From contig JAYUED010000050.1 of the NCBI GenBank assembly GCA_043739385.1, forward strand, positions 58,806 to 122,805: a stretch of DNA of 64,000 nt. Reading direction: 5' to 3'. The notes beneath the pieces were generated by a model. That model made no database searches, was not told where the DNA came from, and saw only the letters and a list, made by a program, of their open reading frames with translations. The position numbers and the translations under genes were made by a program. Source of the DNA: Defluviibacillus sp043739385. Lineage in GTDB: Bacteria; Pseudomonadota; Gammaproteobacteria; Burkholderiales; Burkholderiaceae_C. Below, one piece after another: positions 34,607 to 43,268 of the stretch (within the stretch, counting starts at the first letter, position 1; each line of letters begins with the position of its first letter).

Positions 34607-35455
34607 ATGACCAGCACTACCAATTTAGAAGCACCAGCTCTGCCCGTTGAAGCCCTTATCGCGCCCGTCACAGTAAGCGAACAAGCGACTGACCTCGTTA
34701 TCTCCGAGGCCTCTGAGGCCACTGATCCGACAGTCTTGCAAACCGCAGAGCCACTTCCTCCGCAAGTCAAGAAGCCAGGCCGCATGCAGTCTGCCCAGCC
34801 TGTACTGGAGCAGCTGTTTGAGCTTTACCCTCATCTTTTTGGTGCGGAGTTTTTGCCGCTCAAATTGGGCATCTTTCAAGAGCTGCTGGCGGCCCATCCT
34901 GATGTGTTCCAGCGCGACAGCCTTAAAGCTGCGTTGAGCGTTCACACCCGCTCAGCCCGCTACCTGCAAAGTGTGGCTGCCGGTAAGCAGCGCCATGACC
35001 TGCAAGGCGTTGCGGTGGACGATGTAGCTCCTGAGCACATCTATTTGTCGATGCTGGAGCTGTTCCGCCGTCGCCAGTCGCGTGCCCGTGAAGATTTGCG
35101 CCCCAAATTCATTGCTCAGCTGATAGCCGCTGTGGAAGCCTCTGGCCTGACCAACTTGGAATATATGTCCAAAGTGCAAACCAAGGACGACGAAGCTACT
35201 GCTTTGCTGGAAGAAGCTCTGGCTGAGCTCGATCAAAAATTAGCCAAACAAGAAGCCTTGGTGCGCGCTTATGAGGCCAGTGGAAAATCGCTGGCAGAGT
35301 TCGCCGATATGTATGGCATGAACCAGCGCGATGTCAGCGCTGCGTTGGCCCGTAAGCGCATTCAGCCAGCGGCTGCGGCTGACACTGAGGCTGCCCCTGC
35401 AACGATTTCGTCAGAAGCAGAAGCAGAAGCAGAAGCGATCCCTGCCGCTGATTGA
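34607..35455 (+). CDS. ProQ/FinO-domain RNA-binding protein with extended tails
   Basis: A 282-residue protein. Residues 60-165 form a ProQ/FinO domain (LEQLFELYPHLFGAEFLPLK, then HTRSARYLQSVAAGKQRHDL), an RNA chaperone fold that binds structured 3' ends and sRNAs. An acidic, Ala/Pro-rich tail of about 60 residues precedes it. A helical Lys/Glu-rich segment (about 175-250) follows, containing MYGMNQRDVSAALARKR, which resembles a helix-turn-helix. The C-terminus has an EAEAEAEA run from a hexanucleotide repeat. Enterobacterial ProQ lacks such a long N-terminal tail. It stands alone, 125 bases after livF. Confidence 0.82.
   Translation: MTSTTNLEAPALPVEALIAPVTVSEQATDLVISEASEATDPTVLQTAEPLPPQVKKPGRMQSAQPVLEQLFELYPHLFGAEFLPLKLGIFQELLAAHPDVFQRDSLKAALSVHTRSARYLQSVAAGKQRHDLQGVAVDDVAPEHIYLSMLELFRRRQSRAREDLRPKFIAQLIAAVEASGLTNLEYMSKVQTKDDEATALLEEALAELDQKLAKQEALVRAYEASGKSLAEFADMYGMNQRDVSAALARKRIQPAAAADTEAAPATISSEAEAEAEAIPAAD
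35413..35436 (+). repeat. Four tandem AGAAGC hexamers in the ProQ-like gene
   Basis: The hexamer AGAAGC is repeated four times in frame and encodes alternating Glu-Ala. Because the unit is six bases, copy-number change would alter tail length without shifting the frame. Confidence 0.8.
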
Positions 35456-35461
35456 GCGAAC

Positions 35462-36094
35462 TCAAGCAGGCCGATAGATTTTGAACAGTTGCTCGGGGCC
35501 GATGGAGAAATAGTCTCCTGGTCCACCAGCACGCAAGATATGCCCTGCTGTGGCGGTGTTGTACGCACCGTCTTTCAGCAAAGCCGTTGCGATATGTACC
35601 GCCACAACTTCACCCAGCACCAGCCAAGTTGGCACTTTTTCGCCGTCGATACCTTGGAGTTGCACGATCTGAGTGGCGCGACATTCAAACGATACTGGAC
35701 TTTCTGCCACCCGTGGTGGGGCGACCAGACGCGAGGCTAGCGGCGTCAGCCCTGCCAGCTCAAACTCATTGACATCGGGAGGCACATTGGCGCAGGTTTG
35801 GTTCATCACCTCGGCTAGCGGACGTGTGACTAAATTCCAAACGAACTCCCCTGTTTCTTCGATGTTGCGCACCGTGTCTTTGTAGCCGATGCTTGAAAAC
35901 CCAACGATCGGCGGCGTGTAGTTGAAGGCGTTGAAGAAGCTGTACGGTGCCAGATTCACCGCACCTGCTGCGCTTTTCGATGCAATCCAACCGATGGGGC
36001 GCGGCCCGACGATAGCGTTGAACGGGTCATGCCGCAACCCATGGCCTTGACGGGGTTCGTAGAAATGGAAAGATTCAGCAAGGGGTAAAGACAT
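35462..36094 (-). CDS. Flavin reductase-like (FMN-binding split barrel) protein
   Basis: A 210-residue protein of the flavin reductase/DIM6-NTAB family. GPRPIGWIASKSAAGAVNLA near residue 30 binds FMN, and ESPVSFECRATQIVQL near residue 130 is typical of the longer members found in Burkholderiales. It may reduce flavin or act as a flavoprotein; the partner is unknown. It converges on the ProQ-like gene with 6 bases between stops. Confidence 0.8.
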   Translation of the reverse strand: MSLPLAESFHFYEPRQGHGLRHDPFNAIVGPRPIGWIASKSAAGAVNLAPYSFFNAFNYTPPIVGFSSIGYKDTVRNIEETGEFVWNLVTRPLAEVMNQTCANVPPDVNEFELAGLTPLASRLVAPPRVAESPVSFECRATQIVQLQGIDGEKVPTWLVLGEVVAVHIATALLKDGAYNTATAGHILRAGGPGDYFSIGPEQLFKIYRPA

Positions 36095-36170
36095 GTTGGA
36101 CTCGTCAATGAAAGTTCTTTCACCTTAGCATGACGGGCTTATTTGTGCCCGACCTCGTGTACAGCCTGGC

Positions 36171-37580
36171 TTAAGTCGTTTTTAAGGCTAAGCCCATAGC
36201 CAGTCGGTTATGCCTTTCCACCAGCGGGCCCAAATCTACAGTCGTCAATTGCCCTTCGCGCACGACCACACGCCCGTTCACCACGGTGTACGCAGCTTGT
36301 GCGCTGGCGCACAACAGCAAGCTACCCACAGGATCATGTGTAGCAGCGCCTGCAAAGCCCAGTGTGCGCAGGTCAAACAACGCCAAGTCAGCGCACATGC
36401 CAGGAGCCAGGTGACCAATGTCGCTTCGGCCCAACACGCGAGCGCCACCCTGGGTGGCGACGCTAAGCATGTTGCGGGCTGTCATTTCTGCGGGGCCAGC
36501 ATCACAACCGAACGGCTCTAAAGAACGCCCCACGCGGGCCAGCAGCAGCGCCATACGAGCCTCACTCACCATGTGCGCGCCGTCATTGCTGGCGCTGCCG
36601 TCCACACCCAGCCCTACGGGAACGCCCGCGTTCAGCATCTTGCGAATTGGGGCGATGCCGGACGCCAGCCGCATGTTGCTGCACGGGCAGTGCGCCACGC
36701 CGGTGCGGGTGGCTGCGTAGAGACTGATGCCTGCATCATCCAACTTGACGCAGTGGGCGTGCCACACATCGTCGCCCAGCCAGCCTAGGTCTTGCGCGTA
36801 TTCAGCTGGGGTGCAGTTGAATTTTTCACGGGTGTAGGCAATGTCGTGGTCGTTCTCCGCCAAATGGGTGTGCAGGCGCACGTTCTGGCCTTTGAACGAG
36901 CGTGCTAGTTGGGCGGACTCGCGCATCAGGTCGCGGCTGACGCTGAAGGGGGAGCAGGGGGCTAGAGCAATGTTCAGCATCGCGCCATGGCGCGCGTCGT
37001 GGTGGATTTCGATCAGACGCTGGCTGTCTTTCAGGATGGCGTCCTCGCGCTCGACCACACTGTCAGGCGGTAAGCCACCCTGCGATTGACCTACGCTCAT
37101 GCTGCCTCTTGTGGCGACAAAGCGCATCCCGATGTCCTTCGCAGCTTCGATGCTGTCTTCCAGGCGTACGCCATTGGGGTAGATGTAGAGGTGGTCGCTG
37201 CTGGTGGTGCACCCGGAAAGTAGCAGCTCGGCCATCGCGACCTGGGTGGACACCTGCACCATCTCCGGCGTCAGACCCGCCCAGATCGGGTACAGGCCGC
37301 GTAACCAACCGAATAATTCGGCATTTTGCACCTGAGGAATGGCCCGGGTGAGCGATTGGTACATGTGGTGATGGGTATTTACCAAGCCGGGTATGACGAG
37401 GTGCCCGCGTGCGTCTATAACCTCGTCGGCACTGGCCAACAAGGCTGGGGGCAGGGCGCTGGCGGGGCCGATGTGGGCAATAGTGTTGTCTTGTATGACT
37501 ATAGATGCGTTGTGCAACTCGCCCAGTGGCGCGTGTTGGGTGGCAATGCAAGTGGCGTTGTGGATTAGCAGTGTCGTCAT
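36171..37580 (-). CDS. 8-oxoguanine deaminase-type amidohydrolase
   Basis: A 469-residue amidohydrolase of the cytosine/guanine-deaminase-like group. VIPGLVNTHHHMYQSLTR near residue 63 supplies two metal-binding His; HTHLAEN near residue 240, HAHCVKLDD and GLGVDGSASND near residue 328 complete the mononuclear zinc site. The combination matches the 8-oxoguanine deaminase subgroup, which converts 8-oxoguanine to urate. That would feed the PuuD pathway 10 kb away, but no TGTATACA site precedes this gene. Hydroxyatrazine-type hydrolases are close relatives and cannot be excluded. Confidence 0.82.
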   Translation of the reverse strand: MTTLLIHNATCIATQHAPLGELHNASIVIQDNTIAHIGPASALPPALLASADEVIDARGHLVIPGLVNTHHHMYQSLTRAIPQVQNAELFGWLRGLYPIWAGLTPEMVQVSTQVAMAELLLSGCTTSSDHLYIYPNGVRLEDSIEAAKDIGMRFVATRGSMSVGQSQGGLPPDSVVEREDAILKDSQRLIEIHHDARHGAMLNIALAPCSPFSVSRDLMRESAQLARSFKGQNVRLHTHLAENDHDIAYTREKFNCTPAEYAQDLGWLGDDVWHAHCVKLDDAGISLYAATRTGVAHCPCSNMRLASGIAPIRKMLNAGVPVGLGVDGSASNDGAHMVSEARMALLLARVGRSLEPFGCDAGPAEMTARNMLSVATQGGARVLGRSDIGHLAPGMCADLALFDLRTLGFAGAATHDPVGSLLLCASAQAAYTVVNGRVVVREGQLTTVDLGPLVERHNRLAMGLALKTT

Positions 37581-37649
37581 ATGTGCATTGTGCCCCTGCG
37601 GATGATGCCGGGCGCGCTGTTGGCGCAGCGAATTGTGGTGTAGCCCGAT

Positions 37650-38558
37650 TCAAGACGGGTTGGGTGCAAAGGCCATCACCACAAAATCAACAAAAGCCCG
37701 CACCCGCGCTGCCGTTTGGTGGCGTTGGGGGTAGATGGCGTAGATGTCTGCGGGGGGCGTCTTCCATTGCGCCAGCACAGGGCATAGTCGTCCGCTTTCA
37801 AGGTGCTTGGTGATGTCCCATTCGGCCCGCATCAGGATGCCGTGGCCAGCGAGTGCCCAGTTCACCGCGATTTCCCCGTCGTTGGTGCTGAGGCTGCCGC
37901 GCACCTTTACCGTTTCGGTGCGCTTGGCCTGGGTCAAATGCCATATGCCGTAGGCCTCGTCTCCTTGGCGGATACCAATGCAGTTGTGCTGCGCCAGATC
38001 CTGAGGTGCCAGAGGACTGCCATGGCGCGCCAGGTAGCTCGGTGCGGCGCACAACAGACGGCGATTGGACGCAAGTCGCCGAGCTAGAACACGGGCATCA
38101 GGGGGTTCGCCAAAACGGATACACACGTCAAATGCGTCCTCGCTCAGTGGGGGCGGGTTTACCGTGAGTTGGAGTTGTACCTGGACCTCGGGATAGTGTT
38201 GGGCAAAGTCGGCGATCAGTGGTGCGATATTGCTTCGCCCAAAACCTAGTGTGGCGTTGACGCGAAGCAGCCCTTTTGGGGTGGCGACCGTGTTGGACAC
38301 CAATTTTTCCATGTCATCAATGTCTGTCAGGATGCGGCGCGCATGGGTCAGGTAAACCTCTCCCTCCGGGGTGAGGCTGATGCGGCGCGTGGTGCGTATC
38401 AGCAGTTGCACGCCCAGGCGGGCTTCCATCTGCGCTAGGCGTTTGCTGATAGCGGGCGTGGTGACATCCAATTCCCGTGCTGTGGCTGAAAAACTGCCAA
38501 AGCGGGCCAACGCGCTGAAGAAGGCCATTTCGGACGGGGCTGTTGAAGGGGTGGACAT
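37650..38558 (-). CDS. LysR-family regulator, DmlR/TtuA-like
   Basis: A 302-residue LysR regulator. The N-terminal HTH contains SFSATARELDVTTPAISKRL, and the effector domain follows with DVCIRFGEPPDARVLARRL near residue 145. It diverges from the tartrate/D-malate dehydrogenase gene, as dmlR and ttuA regulators do. A T-N11-A inverted repeat (ATTGTT-N11-AACAAT) lies in the intergenic region, 28 bases from its start. It probably activates the ttuC-bug-ttuD operon with tartrate or malate as effector. Confidence 0.85.
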   Translation of the reverse strand: MSTPSTAPSEMAFFSALARFGSFSATARELDVTTPAISKRLAQMEARLGVQLLIRTTRRISLTPEGEVYLTHARRILTDIDDMEKLVSNTVATPKGLLRVNATLGFGRSNIAPLIADFAQHYPEVQVQLQLTVNPPPLSEDAFDVCIRFGEPPDARVLARRLASNRRLLCAAPSYLARHGSPLAPQDLAQHNCIGIRQGDEAYGIWHLTQAKRTETVKVRGSLSTNDGEIAVNWALAGHGILMRAEWDITKHLESGRLCPVLAQWKTPPADIYAIYPQRHQTAARVRAFVDFVVMAFAPNPS

Positions 38559-38586
38559 TGTGGTTTGAGGTATTTTGAGGTGCTTT

Positions 38587-38609
38587 ATTGTTAACTCAAA
38601 GTAAACAAT
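38587..38609. promoter_or_regulatory. LysR-type operator ATTGTT-N11-AACAAT
   Basis: A perfect 6-bp inverted repeat with an 11-base spacer, in the 147-base divergent region between the lysR gene and the tartrate dehydrogenase gene. It has the T-N11-A form recognised by LysR-type regulators. Confidence 0.65.
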
Positions 38610-38705
38610 GGTGTCACTTTGGTGGGTTATTTTAATTTTGATGCGCGATAAAGTTCAAGCATTGCTTAACGTTTATTGCTTAATTTTTTACACTGGATAC
38701 TCCCC

Positions 38706-39770
38706 ATGAAGACGTACAACATCGCTTGCATCCCTGGCGACGGCATTGGCAAAGAAGTAGTGCCTGCGGGCCAAGCCGTACTTGAAGCGCTGGCGGCTGT
38801 CAGCAGCAACTTCACGTTCCATTTCGAGAATTTTGGTTGGGGTGGCGACTATTACCGTCAGCATGGTGTGATGATGCCCGCTGATGGCCTGAACGCTTTG
38901 CGCGACAAGGATGCCATTTTGTTCGGCTCCGCCGGGGACCCGCATATTCCTGACCACATTACCCTGTGGGGCCTGCGCCTCAAGATCTGCCAGGGCTTCG
39001 ACCAGTACGCCAATGTGCGCCCCACCCGCATCCTTCCAGGCATCGACGGTCCACTCAAGCGCTGTGCCCCGCAAGATTTGGACTGGGTGATCGTGCGTGA
39101 AAACTCTGAAGGGGAGTATTCGGGGGTTGGTGGTCGTGTTCATCAGGGGCACCCGATTGAAGTGGCCACCGATGTGTCCATCATGACCCGTGTGGGCGTA
39201 GAGCGAATTCTGCGGTATGCCTTCAAATTGGCGCAGTCTCGCCCGCGTAAGCTGCTCACCGTGGTGACCAAATCCAACGCGCAGCGCCACGCCATGGTGA
39301 TGTGGGACGAGATCGCCGTGCAAATCGCCCAAGAGTTCCCGGACGTCACCTGGGACAAGGAACTGGTCGATGCCGCGACCGCTCGCATGGTCAACCGGCC
39401 TGCCACGCTGGACACCCTGGTTGCGACGAATTTGCACGCTGATATTTTGAGTGACCTGGCGGCAGCGCTGGCAGGCAGTCTGGGTATTGCGCCCACCGGA
39501 AATATTGATCCTGAGCGCCGCTACCCCAGCATGTTTGAGCCTATCCACGGCTCAGCGTTTGACATCATGGGCAAAGGCTTGGCTAACCCAGTCGGTACGT
39601 TCTGGAGTTGTGTGATGTTGCTGGAGCACATTGGCGAGCCTGCTGCCGCCAAGCGCTTGATGCAAGCCATTGAGCAGGTCACTGCCGACACCGCGCTGCA
39701 CACCCGTGACCTGGGTGGCATGGCCACCACGGCTCAGGTGACGCAGGCTGTGATCGCATCCTTCGCCTGA
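38706..39770 (+). CDS. ttuC: Tartrate dehydrogenase / D-malate dehydrogenase
   Basis: A 354-residue beta-decarboxylating dehydrogenase of the isocitrate/isopropylmalate family. IACIPGDGIGKEVVPAG opens the chain. Substrate-binding Arg in YANVRPTRI, VRENSEGEYSGVGGR near residue 133, metal-binding Asp in DILSDLAAALAG near residue 245 and EPIHGSAFDI near residue 278 fit TtuC/DmlA. It oxidises L-tartrate or D-malate with NAD. I use the ATG at 38706, which gives the family N-terminus. It is followed by a Bug binding protein and a glycerate kinase, the known tartrate arrangement. Confidence 0.9.
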   Translation: MKTYNIACIPGDGIGKEVVPAGQAVLEALAAVSSNFTFHFENFGWGGDYYRQHGVMMPADGLNALRDKDAILFGSAGDPHIPDHITLWGLRLKICQGFDQYANVRPTRILPGIDGPLKRCAPQDLDWVIVRENSEGEYSGVGGRVHQGHPIEVATDVSIMTRVGVERILRYAFKLAQSRPRKLLTVVTKSNAQRHAMVMWDEIAVQIAQEFPDVTWDKELVDAATARMVNRPATLDTLVATNLHADILSDLAAALAGSLGIAPTGNIDPERRYPSMFEPIHGSAFDIMGKGLANPVGTFWSCVMLLEHIGEPAAAKRLMQAIEQVTADTALHTRDLGGMATTAQVTQAVIASFA

Positions 39771-39806
39771 ATCCCGCGCTTAACCAGCACCCAATGGAGA
39801 CAAACC

Positions 39807-40823
39807 ATGGCTTTAAATAATCACAATAATCACAATAGCAACAGTAACCGCATCACAAGACAAACCCTGTTCAAGCTTGGTGTCTCAGTTGCGATCAGCA
39901 CGTTGTGTGTAGTTGCAGCAGCCCAAACCTACCCCACAAGGGCTATCAGTTTGGTTGTGCCTTTTCCTGCTGGGGGTACCACCGATGTGCTTGCCCGCGC
40001 CGTGGGTCAAGAGTTGTCTAAAAACCTCGGTCAACCCGTCGTGGTTGAAAGTAAGCCCGGCGCAGGTGCTACCTTAGGCGCGGACTTCGTGGCCAAAGCC
40101 AAGCCTGACGGCTATACCCTGCTGATGGGCGCAGTGCACCACACCATTGCAACCAGTGTGTATAAAAAACTGCCCTATGACTTCCAGAAAGATCTGACAC
40201 CCATTACAACCCTTGCCCTGGTGCCCAATGTGCTGGTTATCAACCCCAATGTGCCCGCAAAAACCGTCAAGGAATTGCTCGCGCTGGCCAAGGCTGATCC
40301 TGGGAAGCTTACCTACGGCTCTAACGGCAATGGCACGGGCCAGCACCTTATCGGCGCGCAGTTTGAGGCCATGGGCGGTGTTCAGCTGCTGCACATTCCC
40401 TATAAAGGTAGCGGCCCCCTGACCACCGATTTGTTAGGCGGGCAAATCACTATGTCCTTTGACACCATCACGCCAGTGCTGCAGCACATCAAAGGTGGAA
40501 AACTGCGTGCGCTGGCCGTCACCACCCTCAAGCGCTCCAGTGCGTTGCCCGATGTGCCCACGCTGGACGAATCCGGTTTAAAAGGCTTTGATCTTGGCAC
40601 GTGGTTTGGGCTACTGGCCCCCGCAGGGACGCCAAAAGACGTGGTGGCCCGCATCAATGCTGAGATTGTGAAAATTGTGAACACCCCCGATTTCCGTAAA
40701 AAAATGGACGATATCGGCTCTGAACCCATCGGTAATTCGCCCGAGCAAATGGCCAAGCAGATCAAAGACGATACCGAGCGCTTTGCCAAGCTGGTGAAAG
40801 ATGCCAAAGTCAGCATCGATTGA
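39807..40823 (+). CDS. Bug-family (TctC) binding protein, tartrate operon
   Basis: A 338-residue tripartite tricarboxylate transporter receptor. Mature features are YPTRAISLVVPFPAGGTTDV, PGAGATLGADFVAKAKPDGY, HIPYKGSGPLTTDLLGGQI and KLRALAVTT. The signal peptide is preceded by an unusual Asn/His-rich stretch (NNHNNHNSNSN) from a 9-base repeat; the hydrophobic core LGVSVAISTLCVVAAA follows. GGAGA precedes the ATG. No TctA/TctB membrane partner is encoded nearby, as is usual for Bug proteins. Confidence 0.88.
   Translation: MALNNHNNHNSNSNRITRQTLFKLGVSVAISTLCVVAAAQTYPTRAISLVVPFPAGGTTDVLARAVGQELSKNLGQPVVVESKPGAGATLGADFVAKAKPDGYTLLMGAVHHTIATSVYKKLPYDFQKDLTPITTLALVPNVLVINPNVPAKTVKELLALAKADPGKLTYGSNGNGTGQHLIGAQFEAMGGVQLLHIPYKGSGPLTTDLLGGQITMSFDTITPVLQHIKGGKLRALAVTTLKRSSALPDVPTLDESGLKGFDLGTWFGLLAPAGTPKDVVARINAEIVKIVNTPDFRKKMDDIGSEPIGNSPEQMAKQIKDDTERFAKLVKDAKVSID
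39816..39833 (+). repeat. Two tandem AATAATCAC units in the Bug gene
   Basis: A 9-base unit repeated twice, followed by a near-third AATAGCAAC, encodes the Asn/His-rich stretch ahead of the signal peptide. It is in frame. Confidence 0.7.
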
Positions 40824-40897
40824 TTCAGATGTTTTAAGCAATAAAAACCAGCAGGTTAGCGGGCTGCGGGCACAATCGTCTCAGGAGACCTCTTGAC

Positions 40898-42241
40898 ATG
40901 ACGACCCGCAGCATTTCTGATCCCGATCCCGCTATCGATCCCATTATCCAACCCCGGCAATTTCTGGAGCATCTCTACCGCGCAGCAGTACAGCGCGCTT
41001 TGCCACTGCACAATACCGCCGCCTATTTGCCGTCGCCGCCCAAAGGCCGCACGCTGGTGCTGGGTGCTGGCAAAGCGGGTGGGGCTATGGCGCAGGCAGT
41101 GGAAGCACTTTGGCCTGCAGACGCCCCCTTAAGCGGTTTGGTTGTGACCCGTTATCACCATATTCCGACACGCCCGGCAGGTTTGGCCCAGCGCATTGAA
41201 CTCGTTGAGGCGGCTCATCCCGTGCCCGATGCTGCCGGTCTGGCCGCAGCGCAACGCATCTTGGAACTTACCAAAGGGTTGACCGAAGACGATTTGGTGT
41301 TGTGCCTGATTTCTGGCGGTGGCTCAGCTTTGCTGACGCTGCCCTGCGAGGGTCTTACGCTGGAAGACAAACAGCGCATCAATAAAGCCCTGCTTAACAG
41401 TGGCGCGAGCATCAGTGAGATGAACTGTGTGCGCAAGCACCTCTCAAGCATTAAAGGTGGGCGTTTGGCGGCGGCCTGTGCCCCCGCCCGGGTGGTCACA
41501 CTAACCATCAGCGATGTGCCGGGCGATGACCCGTCCATCATCGCTAGCGGGCCTACTGTCCCTGATGCCAGTACGTGCGCTGAGGCGCTACAAATTTTGA
41601 AGCGCTATACGATTGATGTACCTGCTTTAGTGCTTGATTTGTTGCGACAAAATATCTTGGAAACTCCCAAGCCAGGTACGCCTGTTTTTGCGGGCCATGA
41701 AGTCCATATGATCGCCACCCCACAACAATCTCTTGAGGCGGCGGCCGAACTGGCACGTGCTGCGGGCATCACCGCCTACGTCCTGTCTGACGAGATGGAA
41801 GGCGAATCCCGCGAAGTGGGCAAAGTCCATGCGGCGCTGGCGCGCGCCGTTGCAACTAAAGACCAGCCTTTTACCAAGCCCTGCGTCATTCTGAGTGGGG
41901 GTGAAACCACGGTGTCAATTAAGCCCCAAGCCCCTGGCTCACCCCGTGGGCGAGGTGGTCGGGCAGGGGAGTTTTGCTTGGGGCTAGCGCAGGCGTTGCA
42001 AGGCCAGGCGGGGGTGTATGCCTTGGCCGCAGACACCGATGGCATTGACGGCATTGAAGACAACGCCGGGGCCTTTGTCATGCCCGACACGCTGCCCCGC
42101 GCAGCGGCCCAAGGGTTGAAGGTGGCCGATTACCTTGATCGCAATGACGCTTATGGGTACTTCAGCGCTTTAAACGACCTGATGATTACCGGGCCTACAC
42201 ACACCAATGTGAATGATTTTCGGGCTATCTTGGTGGTGTGA
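40898..42241 (+). CDS. ttuD: Glycerate 2-kinase / hydroxypyruvate reductase (TtuD, MOFRL family)
   Basis: A 447-residue MOFRL-type protein. LVLGAGKAGGAMAQAVE near residue 52, LVLCLISGGGSALLTLP near residue 135, KHLSSIKGGRLA near residue 180 and the C-terminal MOFRL segment GGRAGEFCLGLAQAL with DTDGIDGIEDNAGA are diagnostic. Historically named hydroxypyruvate reductase in tartrate clusters; characterised relatives phosphorylate D-glycerate at C2, which would lead tartrate carbon to 2-phosphoglycerate. AGGAGACC precedes the ATG. It converges on the next Bug gene with 12 bases between them. Confidence 0.88.
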   Translation: MTTRSISDPDPAIDPIIQPRQFLEHLYRAAVQRALPLHNTAAYLPSPPKGRTLVLGAGKAGGAMAQAVEALWPADAPLSGLVVTRYHHIPTRPAGLAQRIELVEAAHPVPDAAGLAAAQRILELTKGLTEDDLVLCLISGGGSALLTLPCEGLTLEDKQRINKALLNSGASISEMNCVRKHLSSIKGGRLAAACAPARVVTLTISDVPGDDPSIIASGPTVPDASTCAEALQILKRYTIDVPALVLDLLRQNILETPKPGTPVFAGHEVHMIATPQQSLEAAAELARAAGITAYVLSDEMEGESREVGKVHAALARAVATKDQPFTKPCVILSGGETTVSIKPQAPGSPRGRGGRAGEFCLGLAQALQGQAGVYALAADTDGIDGIEDNAGAFVMPDTLPRAAAQGLKVADYLDRNDAYGYFSALNDLMITGPTHTNVNDFRAILVV

Positions 42242-42253
42242 ATGCCGCGATTT

Positions 42254-43240
42254 TTAATCGAGTTTGACGCCAATGCTGCGAATCACCTGCCCCCAGCGCT
42301 CTTTTTCGCTGGCCACATAGGTGGTCATTTGGGCGGGTGTACCGGGCAGAGGGTCAACGGCCAAAGCCTCGAAACGTGCTTTGACTGTTGGCGAATCCAG
42401 TGCTGCCTGTAAGGCTTTGCTGAAGTGGGTGACGGTGTCTGGCGAAGTGCCTGTGGGCACTACCAAGCCTTGCCATGCGTAGGCTTCAAAGCCCGTAACA
42501 CCTTGCTCAATCAACGTTGGAATTTCGGGGTAATTCTTGAGGCGCTGTGCGCTGGCCACACCAAGAATTTTGACTTTTCCAGCCTTCATATGCGGTACCA
42601 CCGAGGCACTGTCAATCAGCATGAAAGGGACTTGCCCGCCCATCACGTCCACGATGGCGGGTGCGCCACCCCGGTAAGGAACGTGAATGAAATTCAACCC
42701 TGTGCGCTCGCGCAGCAACTCGGTGGCCAGATGGTGCGGCGAGCCCAAGCCAGGGGTGGCGTAGTTGGTGCCATTGGGGTTGCTTTTGGCCCAGGTGACG
42801 AATTCTTTGAAATTATTGGCGGGAACGGTGCTGGAGACCGCAAAAAACAAGGGAAAACGCGCCAGTAAGCCGACCGAGACGAAATCTTTTTCTGCGTTGT
42901 AAGCCAGCTTGGAAAACAAATGCGGATTGGCCGCCAGTGTTGCGAAGTCTGCGGTGAACATGATGTTGCCGAAGTCTTTAGAACGGGCTGTGTATTCCGC
43001 TGCAATGTTGGTGCCTGCCCCTGGCTTATTGTTCACGATGATGGTGCGGTTCAGCGCTTTTGACATGCTTTCGGCCACAGCCCGTGCCACGGCATCTGAG
43101 CCTCCCCCTGCCGGATAGCCCACCACCCATTCGATAGGCTTGGCATCGTTGGTCTGGGCGATGCTGATGGCGGCGCTAAAGGTGGCGCTCAGGCCCACAG
43201 CAAGGGCGATGAGGGATTGGTTAAAGATGCGTTTTTTCAT
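42254..43240 (-). CDS. Bug-family (TctC) binding protein, distal gene of mandelate-type operon
   Basis: A 328-residue receptor with a signal peptide (SLIALAVGLSATFSAAISIA). Mature motifs are EWVVGYPAGGGSDAVARAV, KPGAGTNIAAEYTA, IHVPYRGGAPAIVDVMGGQV and KVKILGVAS. It is the last gene of the minus-strand operon with benzoylformate decarboxylase, so its ligand may be an aromatic 2-hydroxy acid (inference). It lies 28 bases after the FAD-dehydrogenase stop. No tctAB genes are present. Confidence 0.87.
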   Translation of the reverse strand: MKKRIFNQSLIALAVGLSATFSAAISIAQTNDAKPIEWVVGYPAGGGSDAVARAVAESMSKALNRTIIVNNKPGAGTNIAAEYTARSKDFGNIMFTADFATLAANPHLFSKLAYNAEKDFVSVGLLARFPLFFAVSSTVPANNFKEFVTWAKSNPNGTNYATPGLGSPHHLATELLRERTGLNFIHVPYRGGAPAIVDVMGGQVPFMLIDSASVVPHMKAGKVKILGVASAQRLKNYPEIPTLIEQGVTGFEAYAWQGLVVPTGTSPDTVTHFSKALQAALDSPTVKARFEALAVDPLPGTPAQMTTYVASEKERWGQVIRSIGVKLD

Positions 43241-43268
43241 GTCTTGTCTCTGTTCTCTGTTGTGGAAT

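Noticed and set aside
38688..39548. 286-codon minus-strand frame
   Set aside because: It is antisense to ttuC, which has all catalytic residues.
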